Positions 6,446-13,903 of a stretch of DNA of 24,965 nucleotides are shown piece by piece. Each line of letters opens with the position of its first letter. Within the stretch, counting starts at the first letter, position 1. Source of the stretch: a virus. The stretch lies in the IMG/VR virus record IMGVR_UViG_3300028559_001111, positions 1 to 24,965 of that record; one strand, written 5' to 3'. Below the pieces are notes generated by a model. That model was given only the letters and a program-made list of their open reading frames with translations. It did not search any database and had not been told where the DNA came from. Made by a program: the position numbers and the translations under genes.

Positions 6446-7624
6446 ATGAGAAGAAACGAAGTAAGAAAAATATTCTATTTTGGGTTAGAGCCACTTAAAG
6501 CTCGTTACACCTATCAGCTTTCAAAAGAATGGATGCCAGCAACCTTTGAACCATATGAACGATGCGGAGCAGTTGAATTTATTGATATTGAAGGAGAATT
6601 TGATGAAGCACAAGAAATAAAAGTTGGTGCTGTGTTAGATGCTATTGGTCGCGGTAAATATAGTTTAACGCAGTGTCAAAACTTTTTGCAAAAAATATAT
6701 CAAGATGAAGTTCAATCTGGTGATGTTATTTTCTTGCAAGATTATTGGACTCCCGGCCTAGATGCAATTTGGTATGCTTTGGATCTTTATGGTATTGATG
6801 TTAAAGTATATTCAATGCTTCATGCACAAAGTGTTGATGAATATGATTTTACATATCCAATGGCACCATGGATGCGTCATTATGAATTAGGTCTAGATAA
6901 CCGAATGTCTGGTATTTTTGTTGGTAGCACAATACATAAACAGCAACTTCGCGAAGCTGGGTTTAAATCACCAATACACGTTGTATCATTGCCAATACAT
7001 AAACAAGCAACTTTAGATAAACTGCCAAATTATCAATTGGTTGATAAAAAAGATGTAATTGTGTATTCATCTCGATTAGACAAAGAAAAGAATCCATTTT
7101 TTATGTTAGAGGTAGCAGAAAGATTCTTAGCTGAAAATGAAATTTTTGAATGGCACGTAACCACATCAGGAAAGGAATTTCGAAGTATGTTGCCCGGAGT
7201 AATTGATGCAATGCAATCATTGTCTAAACGACAGCCTAGATTCCGATTGTTATCAGGATTAACAAAAGAAGAATATTACATGGAATTGGCTACATGTAGA
7301 ATTCAATTTAATACATCATTACAAGATTATGTTTCTTGGACTGTGATTGAAGCAACCGCATTTGGAGCTGACATTGTATATCCTAATTTCCGGAGTTTTC
7401 CTGAATTCATTGAACCATCTAGACTCTATATACCTTTTGACGTAGAAAGTGCATTACATGTAATGAAAACTGCATTATCTAACCCAAAGACGCATCCGCA
7501 TATTGTTGATTTATCTGACTTAGGTCGACAAATGGAAGCATTCATAATAATCAACGATGTTAATCAGGAATTAAACATATGGCACGAATCGCAATATTGC
7601 AAACATTTATTACAAGGACAATAA
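6446..7624 (+). CDS. GT4-type (GT-B fold) glycosyltransferase in the replication/modification cluster
   Basis: A 392-aa protein from the ATG at 6446, three bases after the previous stop; a TTG at 6422 would overlap that gene. The C-terminal half has the GT4 pattern: DVIVYSSRLDKEKNPFFMLEVAERF (R210 region, the nucleotide-sugar phosphate clamp), then DYVSWTVIEATAFGADIVYPNFRSFPEF, which aligns with the family's donor-binding 'E-x7-E' segment and holds E302. The N-terminal half is a second Rossmann-like domain (GDVIFLQDYW, IFVGSTIHKQQL). Cytoplasmic, no membrane segment. Its place between a methyltransferase and a guanine-transglycosylase-like enzyme, far from the sugar block at 16205 onward, raises the possibility that it glucosylates modified DNA, as T4 does by unrelated enzymes. 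A small-molecule or protein acceptor is equally open. Confidence 0.75.
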   Translation: MRRNEVRKIFYFGLEPLKARYTYQLSKEWMPATFEPYERCGAVEFIDIEGEFDEAQEIKVGAVLDAIGRGKYSLTQCQNFLQKIYQDEVQSGDVIFLQDYWTPGLDAIWYALDLYGIDVKVYSMLHAQSVDEYDFTYPMAPWMRHYELGLDNRMSGIFVGSTIHKQQLREAGFKSPIHVVSLPIHKQATLDKLPNYQLVDKKDVIVYSSRLDKEKNPFFMLEVAERFLAENEIFEWHVTTSGKEFRSMLPGVIDAMQSLSKRQPRFRLLSGLTKEEYYMELATCRIQFNTSLQDYVSWTVIEATAFGADIVYPNFRSFPEFIEPSRLYIPFDVESALHVMKTALSNPKTHPHIVDLSDLGRQMEAFIIINDVNQELNIWHESQYCKHLLQGQ

Positions 7625-7625
7625 A

Positions 7626-8879
7626 ATGAATAAAAATTTTATATATTTTCCGTCATTATCCGCAGGATCAATGGTATCTGCATTTAAAAAGGATACTAAA
7701 TTTACTGATGGTACCACAATGCGATTTTTCTCAAAAGAATATCCAGAAGAATGGAGACATCCATATTTCTTAATTACAGCAGGACATCATTATAAAAAAA
7801 TGGATTTTCGCAATGACATTGGATTAGATGATGATGTATTCGTATTTGGTGATTCTGGCGGATTCCAAATAGCAACCGGTGCATTGAAATGGGATAGCAC
7901 TATTCGAGAAAAGATTTTTCATTGGTTAGAAGCTAATTCAAATGTTGCAGCAAATCTAGATATTCCGCCTAGAGTTCAATTTGAAAATCGTTTTCAGGAA
8001 GCAATGGATATTTCATTTGATAACTTTAAATGGTTTGAAAAAAATCAATCTGGTAAAACTAAATTTTTAAATGTATTACAAGGAACATATAATGAAGAAT
8101 ACATTACATGGTATAATCGATTCAAAGATTTTGATTTTAATGGTTGGTGTATTGGCGGACCTAGAAAATTAGTTAATTTTATGTTCTCAATGGCATTGTT
8201 ATTAAAAGAACGAGAATTTGAAAAGAAACATGTACAATATGTCCATTTATTAGGTATATCAAAGATATCAGATTTCTTTATACTGTCTACTTTGCAAAAA
8301 TTACTCAATGAGTTAACAGGCGGTCGAGTACAATTATCAACAGATTCATCATCGCCAGGTCAATATCCTGTATATGGAACGTATTTGCATTCAACTAATT
8401 ATAAAACGCAGTCATTTACTGAATTATATTTTCCAAAGAATGCGGAATATCGAAGAAAAACTCATATCAAACAAGGCAAAGACGGTGCAATTTCTATTGA
8501 TAAAACAAAACATGTACCATGTAGCTTGGATTGCCCTGCTTGTAGCGATTTTACCTATGAATATTTAGGAGGCCAGACCACATCAGGTTTAGATCGATAT
8601 ACTCAAGAAGGAATGCCTAGAATGGTAATTCATAATACACATTTGTATGTTGATATGGCCAAAGACATTGATAAATTAGTTAGTAGTCACGCTGAATTGT
8701 TAGAAACAGCAGTACCATCAGATTTATTTACGGTTATTATATCATTGTATGAAATGTTTGAAGATCCATCAAATGCAATGTGGGTATATGAAAAATATAT
8801 CAAAACATATAAAAAATTCGGAGGAGATAGTATATCAACTACCGATGTTGAAAATTTCAATAAATTCTTTAAATTTTAA
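7626..8879 (+). CDS. tRNA-guanine transglycosylase-like enzyme, DpdA-type DNA 7-deazaguanine transglycosylase
   Basis: A 417-aa TIM-barrel TGT homologue. The base-binding motif is FGDSGGFQIATG (D76-Q81, the TGT general-acid Asp). N-x-D-I-P (D112), VLQGTY (Q152-G153) and WCIGGPR (G177-G178) follow in the TGT order. STDSSSPGQYPVYG supplies a candidate nucleophile D240. A zinc site is formed by C299, C303, C306 and H336 in VIHN, like the CxCxxC...HN site of TGT but with C-x3-C. Cellular TGTs swap guanine for a 7-deazaguanine in tRNA; phage DpdA relatives do so in DNA. DNA is favoured here by the setting between polymerase and clamp, the QueD-like gene, and a C-terminal FNKFFKF that copies the polymerase tail. 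The DNA substrate is inferred. Confidence 0.8.
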   Translation: MNKNFIYFPSLSAGSMVSAFKKDTKFTDGTTMRFFSKEYPEEWRHPYFLITAGHHYKKMDFRNDIGLDDDVFVFGDSGGFQIATGALKWDSTIREKIFHWLEANSNVAANLDIPPRVQFENRFQEAMDISFDNFKWFEKNQSGKTKFLNVLQGTYNEEYITWYNRFKDFDFNGWCIGGPRKLVNFMFSMALLLKEREFEKKHVQYVHLLGISKISDFFILSTLQKLLNELTGGRVQLSTDSSSPGQYPVYGTYLHSTNYKTQSFTELYFPKNAEYRRKTHIKQGKDGAISIDKTKHVPCSLDCPACSDFTYEYLGGQTTSGLDRYTQEGMPRMVIHNTHLYVDMAKDIDKLVSSHAELLETAVPSDLFTVIISLYEMFEDPSNAMWVYEKYIKTYKKFGGDSISTTDVENFNKFFKF

Positions 8880-8893
8880 AATAGGTTATAAAA

Positions 8894-9604
8894 ATGGAAA
8901 AAAGTAAATTACAAGCATTCATCAGTAGATATTATTTAGCTGGTAATTGCGAGGCAGTTAAGTTAAATGAAAATGCTAACGGTGTTAGTTGTGAATTGAT
9001 TGATATGGATCAAACAGTAGTAGGAAAGATCCAATGGAATACTACTCCGTTTATGAAAGGTGAATTAGGTATTAATCATACCGGTGCATTGATAAAAATG
9101 CTAGGAGCTTTAGGCGAAAATATTAATATTGATGTAAAAGATGCATCTGGTAAGAACTATGCAATGACAATTTCTGAAGGAAGCACAAAAGCAACTTTTA
9201 TGTTAGCAGATACCACAGTTATTCCAGCAGTTCCAACTATTAATGCAGAACCTGATTATCTGATACAAATTCCAGTAAATGATGAATTCATTAGCAAATT
9301 TATCAAAGCAAAAAATGCATTACCAGACGCAAAAAACTTTGCGGTGCAAGTACAAGGTGGAATTATTAAATTTATTATTAACTATACCACAGTTAATTCA
9401 GATAATATTTCTTTTGAAGTAGGAAATACTCCAGGTAAAGATATGGAACCGGTTTGTTTCTCGGCAGATAAATTGAGAGAAGTATTGATTTCAAATCGGG
9501 GTGATGCTGGTCAATTACATATTTCACCAGATGGTTTAGCTCGTATTGATTTTGTAGGAACAGATTTTGAATCTAGCTATTGGTTGGTGATGCTCCAGAA
9601 TTAA
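8894..9604 (+). CDS. Sliding clamp, T4 gp45-like DNA polymerase processivity factor
   Basis: A 236-aa protein, close to T4 gp45 (228 aa), whose trimer encircles DNA. The two halves have the alternating strand pattern of clamp domains: an N-terminal half to about 110, then PDYLIQIPVNDEFISKFIKAKNAL beginning the second half, and a closing ESSYWLVML strand as in gp45. Basic residues in the helices would face DNA. Sequence identity to gp45 is low, and the call leans on length, pattern, and the adjacent gp44- and gp62-like genes. The start has a weak AGG-type RBS and follows the transglycosylase by 14 bases. Expected partners are the polymerase (NKFFKF tail) and probably the transglycosylase. In T4 the clamp also activates late transcription. 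Confidence 0.85.
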   Translation: MEKSKLQAFISRYYLAGNCEAVKLNENANGVSCELIDMDQTVVGKIQWNTTPFMKGELGINHTGALIKMLGALGENINIDVKDASGKNYAMTISEGSTKATFMLADTTVIPAVPTINAEPDYLIQIPVNDEFISKFIKAKNALPDAKNFAVQVQGGIIKFIINYTTVNSDNISFEVGNTPGKDMEPVCFSADKLREVLISNRGDAGQLHISPDGLARIDFVGTDFESSYWLVMLQN

Positions 9605-9607
9605 GAT

Positions 9608-10036
9608 ATGCAAGTAAGAGTAAAAAAATTACATGAAAACGCAGTTATCCCGGCATATGGTAAGCCGGGTGACGCTGGATTAGATTTAACAGCTACCTCG
9701 ATTGAAAAAGACAGTTATGGTAATGTTGTATACGGAACGGGATTGGCTATTGAAATTCCCGCAGGTTATGTTGGATTAATTTTTCCTAGGTCATCTAATA
9801 GCAAAACTGATTTGTATTTAACTAATCATGTTGGGGTTGTAGATAGTGGATACCGAGGAGAGATTATGTTTAAATTTCGAGCAAATCCTAGTTTAATCAA
9901 TGCCGTTATCTATCAGGTTGGAGACCGAGTAGGACAATTAATAATAATACCTTATCCGCAAATTGAATTAACAGAAGCTATCGAGTTATCTGATTCAGAA
10001 AGAGGTGATGGCGGATTTGGATCAACAGGTAAATAA
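9608..10036 (+). CDS. dut: dUTP diphosphatase (trimeric dUTPase)
   Basis: A 142-aa trimeric dUTPase with all five motifs: DAGLDL (22-27), PRSS (60-63), GVVDSGYRGEI with catalytic D79, RVGQLIII (R107-Q110), and the C-terminal RGDGGFGSTG (132-141) that closes over the nucleotide. It hydrolyses dUTP to dUMP and pyrophosphate. This keeps uracil out of phage DNA and feeds dTMP synthesis. Length and motif spacing are typical, so it should be active. It sits three bases after the clamp gene and six before the clamp loader, inside the replication operon. Confidence 0.95.
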   Translation: MQVRVKKLHENAVIPAYGKPGDAGLDLTATSIEKDSYGNVVYGTGLAIEIPAGYVGLIFPRSSNSKTDLYLTNHVGVVDSGYRGEIMFKFRANPSLINAVIYQVGDRVGQLIIIPYPQIELTEAIELSDSERGDGGFGSTGK

Positions 10037-10042
10037 TAAAAT

Positions 10043-10969
10043 ATGTTTGGAAAACAAGAAAATACACTTTGGGTTGAATCATTTAGACCCGATACATTAG
10101 AAGGATACATAGGAAATGAACACATTATTGAAAAAGTTAAAATATTCATTGCTAATGGCGATGTTCCGCATCTATTATTTTATGGATCAGCTGGTACAGG
10201 TAAAACGACGTTGGCGAAAATAATTGCTAATTCAGTAGATGCTGATTTAATGTATATTAATGCATCAGATGAAAACTCAGTAGATGCCGTACGAGATAAG
10301 ATTAAGCGATATGCATCCACAGTTGGATTCAAAAGATGGAAAATCATTATTTTGGATGAAGCAGATTATTTAACACCAAATGCTCAAGCAGCTCTTCGCA
10401 ATTTGATGGAGACATATAGCAAAACAACACGTTTTATTTTAACATGTAACTATGTTGAAAAGATTATTGATCCAATTCAATCACGTTGTCAAACATTTGC
10501 TATTACTCCTCCAAATAAAACGGATGTAGCAAAAAGATTAGTAGCAGTACTTGAAGAAAAAAGTGTTCAATACGATATCAAGGATATTGCCGCAATTATC
10601 AATGCATCATATCCGGATATTAGACGAGCACTTAATGCAGCACAAGCATCTGTAGTTAACGGCAAATTGCAACTAGACAAATCAAGTGCAATTCAAGCCA
10701 ACTATATGTCTGAAGTTTTGGAAATGCTTAAGAACGCAAAAGACAAAAAGGCAACATTCACAAAAATACGACAATGCATTGCAGATAGCAAAGTTAAAGA
10801 CTTTACTCCACTGTATACATTTTTATATGACAATTTAGATGAATTTGCTCACGGACATGTAGCACCTTGCATTTTGATCATAGCAGAATCGCAATTCAAG
10901 GAGGCGAGCGTGGTGGATAAGGAAATCAACATAATGGCAATGTTTGTAAATTTATTAGGAGAAATATGA
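10043..10969 (+). CDS. AAA+ clamp loader subunit (T4 gp44-like)
   Basis: A 308-aa AAA+ ATPase. An N-terminal LWVESFRPDTLEGYIG is the standard clamp-loader opening. Walker A is GSAGTGKTT (48-56), Walker B IIILDEADYL (D105, E106), sensor 1 ILTCNY, and the arginine finger lies in the SRC motif (S147-R148-C149). A helical lid and a C-terminal collar domain follow. In T4 four gp44 subunits plus one gp62 open the gp45 ring and place it on primed DNA. Length is close to T4 gp44 (319 aa). The stop overlaps the next start (ATGA at 10966-10969). With the clamp at 8894 and the gp62-like gene at 11400, the set is complete. Confidence 0.95.
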   Translation: MFGKQENTLWVESFRPDTLEGYIGNEHIIEKVKIFIANGDVPHLLFYGSAGTGKTTLAKIIANSVDADLMYINASDENSVDAVRDKIKRYASTVGFKRWKIIILDEADYLTPNAQAALRNLMETYSKTTRFILTCNYVEKIIDPIQSRCQTFAITPPNKTDVAKRLVAVLEEKSVQYDIKDIAAIINASYPDIRRALNAAQASVVNGKLQLDKSSAIQANYMSEVLEMLKNAKDKKATFTKIRQCIADSKVKDFTPLYTFLYDNLDEFAHGHVAPCILIIAESQFKEASVVDKEINIMAMFVNLLGEI

Positions 10970-11181
10970 GTAAACCACAAATCAAACCAACAGATATGCA
11001 ACCTATCATTTGTACAGAATGCGAAGGTATGTATTTTCGACAAGTAATGGCAATTAACAAAGTATCAAAATTTTTAACAGGTGCAGACAAAGACACAATG
11101 GTACCTATCCCGGTATTCAGATGTGATGACTGCGGAGCAATACCAGCAGAGTTCCAACCAGTTAAATTGAAATCTAAGTAA
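10966..11181 (+). CDS. Small zinc-ribbon-like protein, 71 aa
   Basis: A 71-aa protein with two CxxC pairs, C16/C19 (IICTECEGMYF) and C53/C56 (FRCDDCGAIP), about 33 residues apart. This is a classical zinc-ribbon spacing. Such small ribbons usually support protein or nucleic-acid contacts. It is coupled at both ends: ATGA with the clamp loader and TAATG with the next gene. Conserved linkage inside the clamp-loader operon suggests a replication or transcription accessory role. I do not recognise a named family, and no function is assigned. Confidence 0.7.
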   Translation: MSKPQIKPTDMQPIICTECEGMYFRQVMAINKVSKFLTGADKDTMVPIPVFRCDDCGAIPAEFQPVKLKSK

Positions 11182-11396
11182 TGTCAATACCATATCATAA
11201 AGATACGATTAGCATTGTATTCAAGACATCAAATCGAAGCAATGCAAAAACAAAGATAAAAACGTTTCGCAATAAATCAATTGATGACATTGTTGATGCT
11301 AAGCGTATCATAGGTATTCCGGATAATGCAATAATACTAGAAATAGGAATGGGAAAACAACTAGAAGAACAATATCGTAAAAAGTATAAATTATAA
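11181..11396 (+). CDS. Small basic hypothetical protein, 71 aa
   Basis: A 71-aa protein, strongly basic in its first 40 residues (KTSNRSNAKTKIKTFRNK), then a short alpha/beta stretch DDIVDAKRIIGIPDNAIILEIGMGKQ and a basic tail. The charge pattern would suit nucleic-acid binding. No family recognised. Its ATG overlaps the zinc-ribbon stop, and the gp62-like gene follows after three bases. Its location between the two clamp-loader genes suggests it is co-expressed with them; nothing more can be supported. Confidence 0.6.
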   Translation: MSIPYHKDTISIVFKTSNRSNAKTKIKTFRNKSIDDIVDAKRIIGIPDNAIILEIGMGKQLEEQYRKKYKL

Positions 11397-11399
11397 TAA

Positions 11400-11849
11400 A
11401 TGGCAGAAGAAAAGAAAGGTGCAACAATTTTTGATTTCATCGACGGATTAACACACAAAAAGAAAGAATGGAATAAATGGTCTGAAACAGATCAAAAAAA
11501 GTTTTCTGTTTACATTACGAATCGTTGGTTGAGTATGAGAATGGAGTTTACGGAACTAGTTAATGAATTTCAAACATATACTATAGGACTTTTACGCCCA
11601 CAGGAAACATATCGTTTATATCATGAATTTCTGCCAGCATCTAAAGGATTTGCAAAATATATAAAAGGCAAATCTGAGGATAAGTATGAAAAAGCATTAG
11701 TTGAACAGATAGCCGAACATTATCAAGTTGCAAAATCAGAAGCTGCTGATTATTTAGATTTAATGGATAAAATGCAATGTGAACGTATTTTAACAATGTA
11801 CGGTTACAGTGAAGGCGACAAAAAGAAACTATTAAAGGGAATAAAATGA
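11400..11849 (+). CDS. Clamp loader small subunit (T4 gp62-like)
   Basis: A 149-aa, mostly helical protein. It opens with ATIFDFIDGLTHKKKEWNKWSETDQKKFSVYITNRWLSM and contains LPASKGFAKYIKGK, a pattern I associate with gp62-like clamp-loader proteins of T4-like phages such as cyanophages. T4 gp62 itself is longer (187 aa) and very diverged. In T4 one gp62 joins four gp44 to form the loader and lacks ATPase motifs, as this protein does. Position two genes after the gp44-like subunit supports the call. The stop overlaps the start of the next small ORF (ATGA at 11846-11849). Confidence 0.75.
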   Translation: MAEEKKGATIFDFIDGLTHKKKEWNKWSETDQKKFSVYITNRWLSMRMEFTELVNEFQTYTIGLLRPQETYRLYHEFLPASKGFAKYIKGKSEDKYEKALVEQIAEHYQVAKSEAADYLDLMDKMQCERILTMYGYSEGDKKKLLKGIK

Positions 11850-12007
11850 GTGTACATACACAAAAACATTATCAAGGTCCTTATTCGCTCTATAAATTTG
11901 CAGAAGATTTTAAACTTAATGCCTATGAATTTGATATCATTAAACGCATTGTAAGATGCCGGCATAAAGGTACATTTGAACAGGACTTAAAAAGACTAAA
12001 GATTTAA
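11846..12007 (+). CDS. Small ORF of 53 codons, apparently frame-disrupted; sense continues to 12060 in the -1 frame
   Basis: The ATG at 11846 overlaps the gp62-like stop and opens 53 codons, beginning MSVHTQKHYQGPYSLYKFAEDF, with a Cys/His/Arg-rich middle (IIKRIVRCRHKGTFEQDL). It stops at TAA 12005-12007. In the -1 frame the reading continues with TKDLIDIYLKEKLPNYLDITK and a TAA at 12058-12060. That is a plausible amphipathic helix in the same codon style, with no stop in the overlap. The switch would occur at or near TTAAAAAGA (11987-11995), which contains five A residues. The full product would be about 72 aa. Either a one-base indel (mutation or assembly error) has truncated it, or a -1 frameshift is programmed. 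No family name is secure. Confidence 0.6.
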   Translation: MSVHTQKHYQGPYSLYKFAEDFKLNAYEFDIIKRIVRCRHKGTFEQDLKRLKI

Positions 12008-12014
12008 TTGACAT

Positions 12015-12078
12015 TTACTTGAAAGAGAAGTTACCTAATTATTTGGATATTACTAAGTAATACATTTTTTTCAAGTAA
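12015..12078. repeat. Inverted repeat, 10-bp perfect arms, at the end of the replication operon
   Basis: TTACTTGAAA at 12015-12024 is the exact reverse complement of TTTCAAGTAA at 12069-12078. G-U and A-U pairs can lengthen the RNA stem to about 14 pairs around a 36-base loop. The loop contains a smaller palindrome, TTACTAAGTAA, at 12050-12060. No run of T follows the right arm, so a standard intrinsic terminator is not supported. It could mark a transcript end, protect a 3' end, or bind a regulator. Confidence 0.4.
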
Positions 12079-12092
12079 TATTTATTAGAGTA

Positions 12093-13865
12093 ATGATAAA
12101 ATTAAAGCGAATAATAGAACAAGGCGAGTTTGCGGCACAAATAGCTAAATCAAATGCAAAAATGGATGCTTTAATGGCTCGTCAACCACTTAGTGTAAAA
12201 AGTGATAGATTAGGCCCAACTGGCGAATACCAACCATTAGCAAATTTAAAACCACTTGACAAGTCTAGTACAACATCATCAGCTCAATCACAAGTAAAAC
12301 AAATATTTGATAAAGCTAAATCAATGCCATCTTCAATTGAAGATTGGAATTCAATTAAATCGATTGCTGATGCAATGCATACTGCATTATCGGGAATGGG
12401 CTCTGGGGACTTTTTAGAACAATTAAAGAAAATAAAATCGCTAGCCCAGTTTTCTGCACTAGTTAAAAATTGGGTGTATGATGGTCAAACATTATATCAA
12501 TGGCTCGAAGAAGAATATACATTAGAATGGCAAGAAATTTTAGATATTATCAAACCACTTCAAACAGTTGTTGGCAAATATACACGTGGATTATTTGATA
12601 CAATATATGATGATTTAAAATCTAAGGGTTGGAAAATTTCAACTAGTAATGTGCTAGATACAGATTTTATGTATAAAGGAATGTGGATCATCCGTAGAAA
12701 TTCAGCAGATATAACATATGGTAATAAATCGACAGGAATAGTTACATTTACTATAAAAAACTATTCAAATTTGAATTCTATTGAATCATTAACTACTGGA
12801 TTTTTTGAATCTGAACTATTAATAGGACAACTAGGAAATAAACTATATACATCTACGCCGTATACAGCAACTAAAACATTAAAAGAATGGGAAAGGATTT
12901 TATTAGGATCCAAAGATGTATACATTTATTTTCTATCTAAAAAATATAAAAGTATTGTAGAACAACATTTTCATAAACTTTTATCCAAAACATATGATAA
13001 TGCTAGAAAGTGGTGGATCAATAAACTATCCGACCCAGAATTTGCTAGAATATATTCTCGAGTTAACGGTATTAGCCGTAACGAAACTAAAAAAATTATT
13101 GAAGAATATAAACGTATAATTTTATCAATTTCAATTGAAACACAATTTTTTGGTGAATCAACCGAATATTCAGGTGTCTATCGGCCTAGCGGAAATTTTA
13201 TACAAATTGTATGTGATCTACTTAAGGCTTACTACGCACAGGATGCATTGTATGACAACGTTGACTTCTTAAGAAATAAAAAACTATTGGCAGATATATT
13301 GAGTACAACCGTTCATGAATTACAACATGCTATTTGGGCACACCAACCACTCAATAAAACAAAAACATGGGAACAAATTCAACCATATGATATTAATGTT
13401 GGAGGGCGATTTGAAAGAGAATGGTATAAAGTATTCGGAGCAAATGCGGCCGCAGTACTTCCAAATGAAAAACAACTTTCTACAATATCAAGTTTATATA
13501 AAATTCCAAAAACAAAATTAGATGATTGGGTAATTGAAACAAAAAATGTTAAATCGAGCAAAGGATTTTATCCATGTAATATTAATGAACATCAATCCAG
13601 GTTGTCTCAGTATAAACTAGAAAATGGATTATCTACTTCCGCTCCGATCCGAACGAAAGATATGATATCCGCAGTACAGATGGGGCCATCTGACATACGA
13701 GATACTAATTTATCTATGTGGTATTATATTATAATATGTTGGACTAGAAATTCAATGACAGATATAAACAGTTTTATTGGCTGGCTTAATACAAATTTAC
13801 TAGTAAAACGCGACACTAACAAATCTAATAAAAATACAGGTAAAGATTTTACTCAAACTGCATAA
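12093..13865 (+). CDS. Large protein with HExxH zinc-metalloprotease motif, 590 aa
   Basis: A 590-aa protein whose main recognisable feature is VHELQHA, an HExxH zinc site (H408, E409, H412) on a helix preceded by LLADILSTT. Further on, NINEHQSRL offers E499 as a possible third ligand, as in gluzincin-like folds. The N-terminal 75 residues are helical then low-complexity (Ser/Thr/Gln/Lys-rich), and the middle is a mix of helices and strands with no domain I can name. There is no signal peptide. Possible roles are a virion-associated or injected peptidase, a head-maturation protease, or an inactive structural relative. Neighbours do not decide. It begins a new unit after the inverted repeat; TTTATTAG precedes the ATG, but there is no Shine-Dalgarno. 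Confidence 0.65.
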   Translation: MIKLKRIIEQGEFAAQIAKSNAKMDALMARQPLSVKSDRLGPTGEYQPLANLKPLDKSSTTSSAQSQVKQIFDKAKSMPSSIEDWNSIKSIADAMHTALSGMGSGDFLEQLKKIKSLAQFSALVKNWVYDGQTLYQWLEEEYTLEWQEILDIIKPLQTVVGKYTRGLFDTIYDDLKSKGWKISTSNVLDTDFMYKGMWIIRRNSADITYGNKSTGIVTFTIKNYSNLNSIESLTTGFFESELLIGQLGNKLYTSTPYTATKTLKEWERILLGSKDVYIYFLSKKYKSIVEQHFHKLLSKTYDNARKWWINKLSDPEFARIYSRVNGISRNETKKIIEEYKRIILSISIETQFFGESTEYSGVYRPSGNFIQIVCDLLKAYYAQDALYDNVDFLRNKKLLADILSTTVHELQHAIWAHQPLNKTKTWEQIQPYDINVGGRFEREWYKVFGANAAAVLPNEKQLSTISSLYKIPKTKLDDWVIETKNVKSSKGFYPCNINEHQSRLSQYKLENGLSTSAPIRTKDMISAVQMGPSDIRDTNLSMWYYIIICWTRNSMTDINSFIGWLNTNLLVKRDTNKSNKNTGKDFTQTA

Positions 13866-13869
13866 TTAA

Positions 13870-13903
13870 TTGGAAAATGTCAATAAATTTCATATAATAA
13901 AGT
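13870..13903 (+). promoter_or_regulatory. Sigma70-like promoter (TTGGAA-N17-TATAAT), copy 2
   Basis: TTGGAA at 13870-13875, a 17-base spacer, TATAAT at 13893-13898, then the ATG at 13904 five bases later. It is nearly the same as copy 1 at 5030, including AATAAATTT inside the spacer and AGT just before the ATG. As there, there is no room for a Shine-Dalgarno, so a leaderless transcript is expected. It would drive the nuclease gene and the two genes coupled behind it. Confidence 0.65.

Noticed and set aside
12050-12078. Rho-independent terminator after the clamp-loader operon
   Set aside because: The stem is AT-rich with a long loop, and the T run is part of the right arm rather than following it, so it does not fit an intrinsic terminator.
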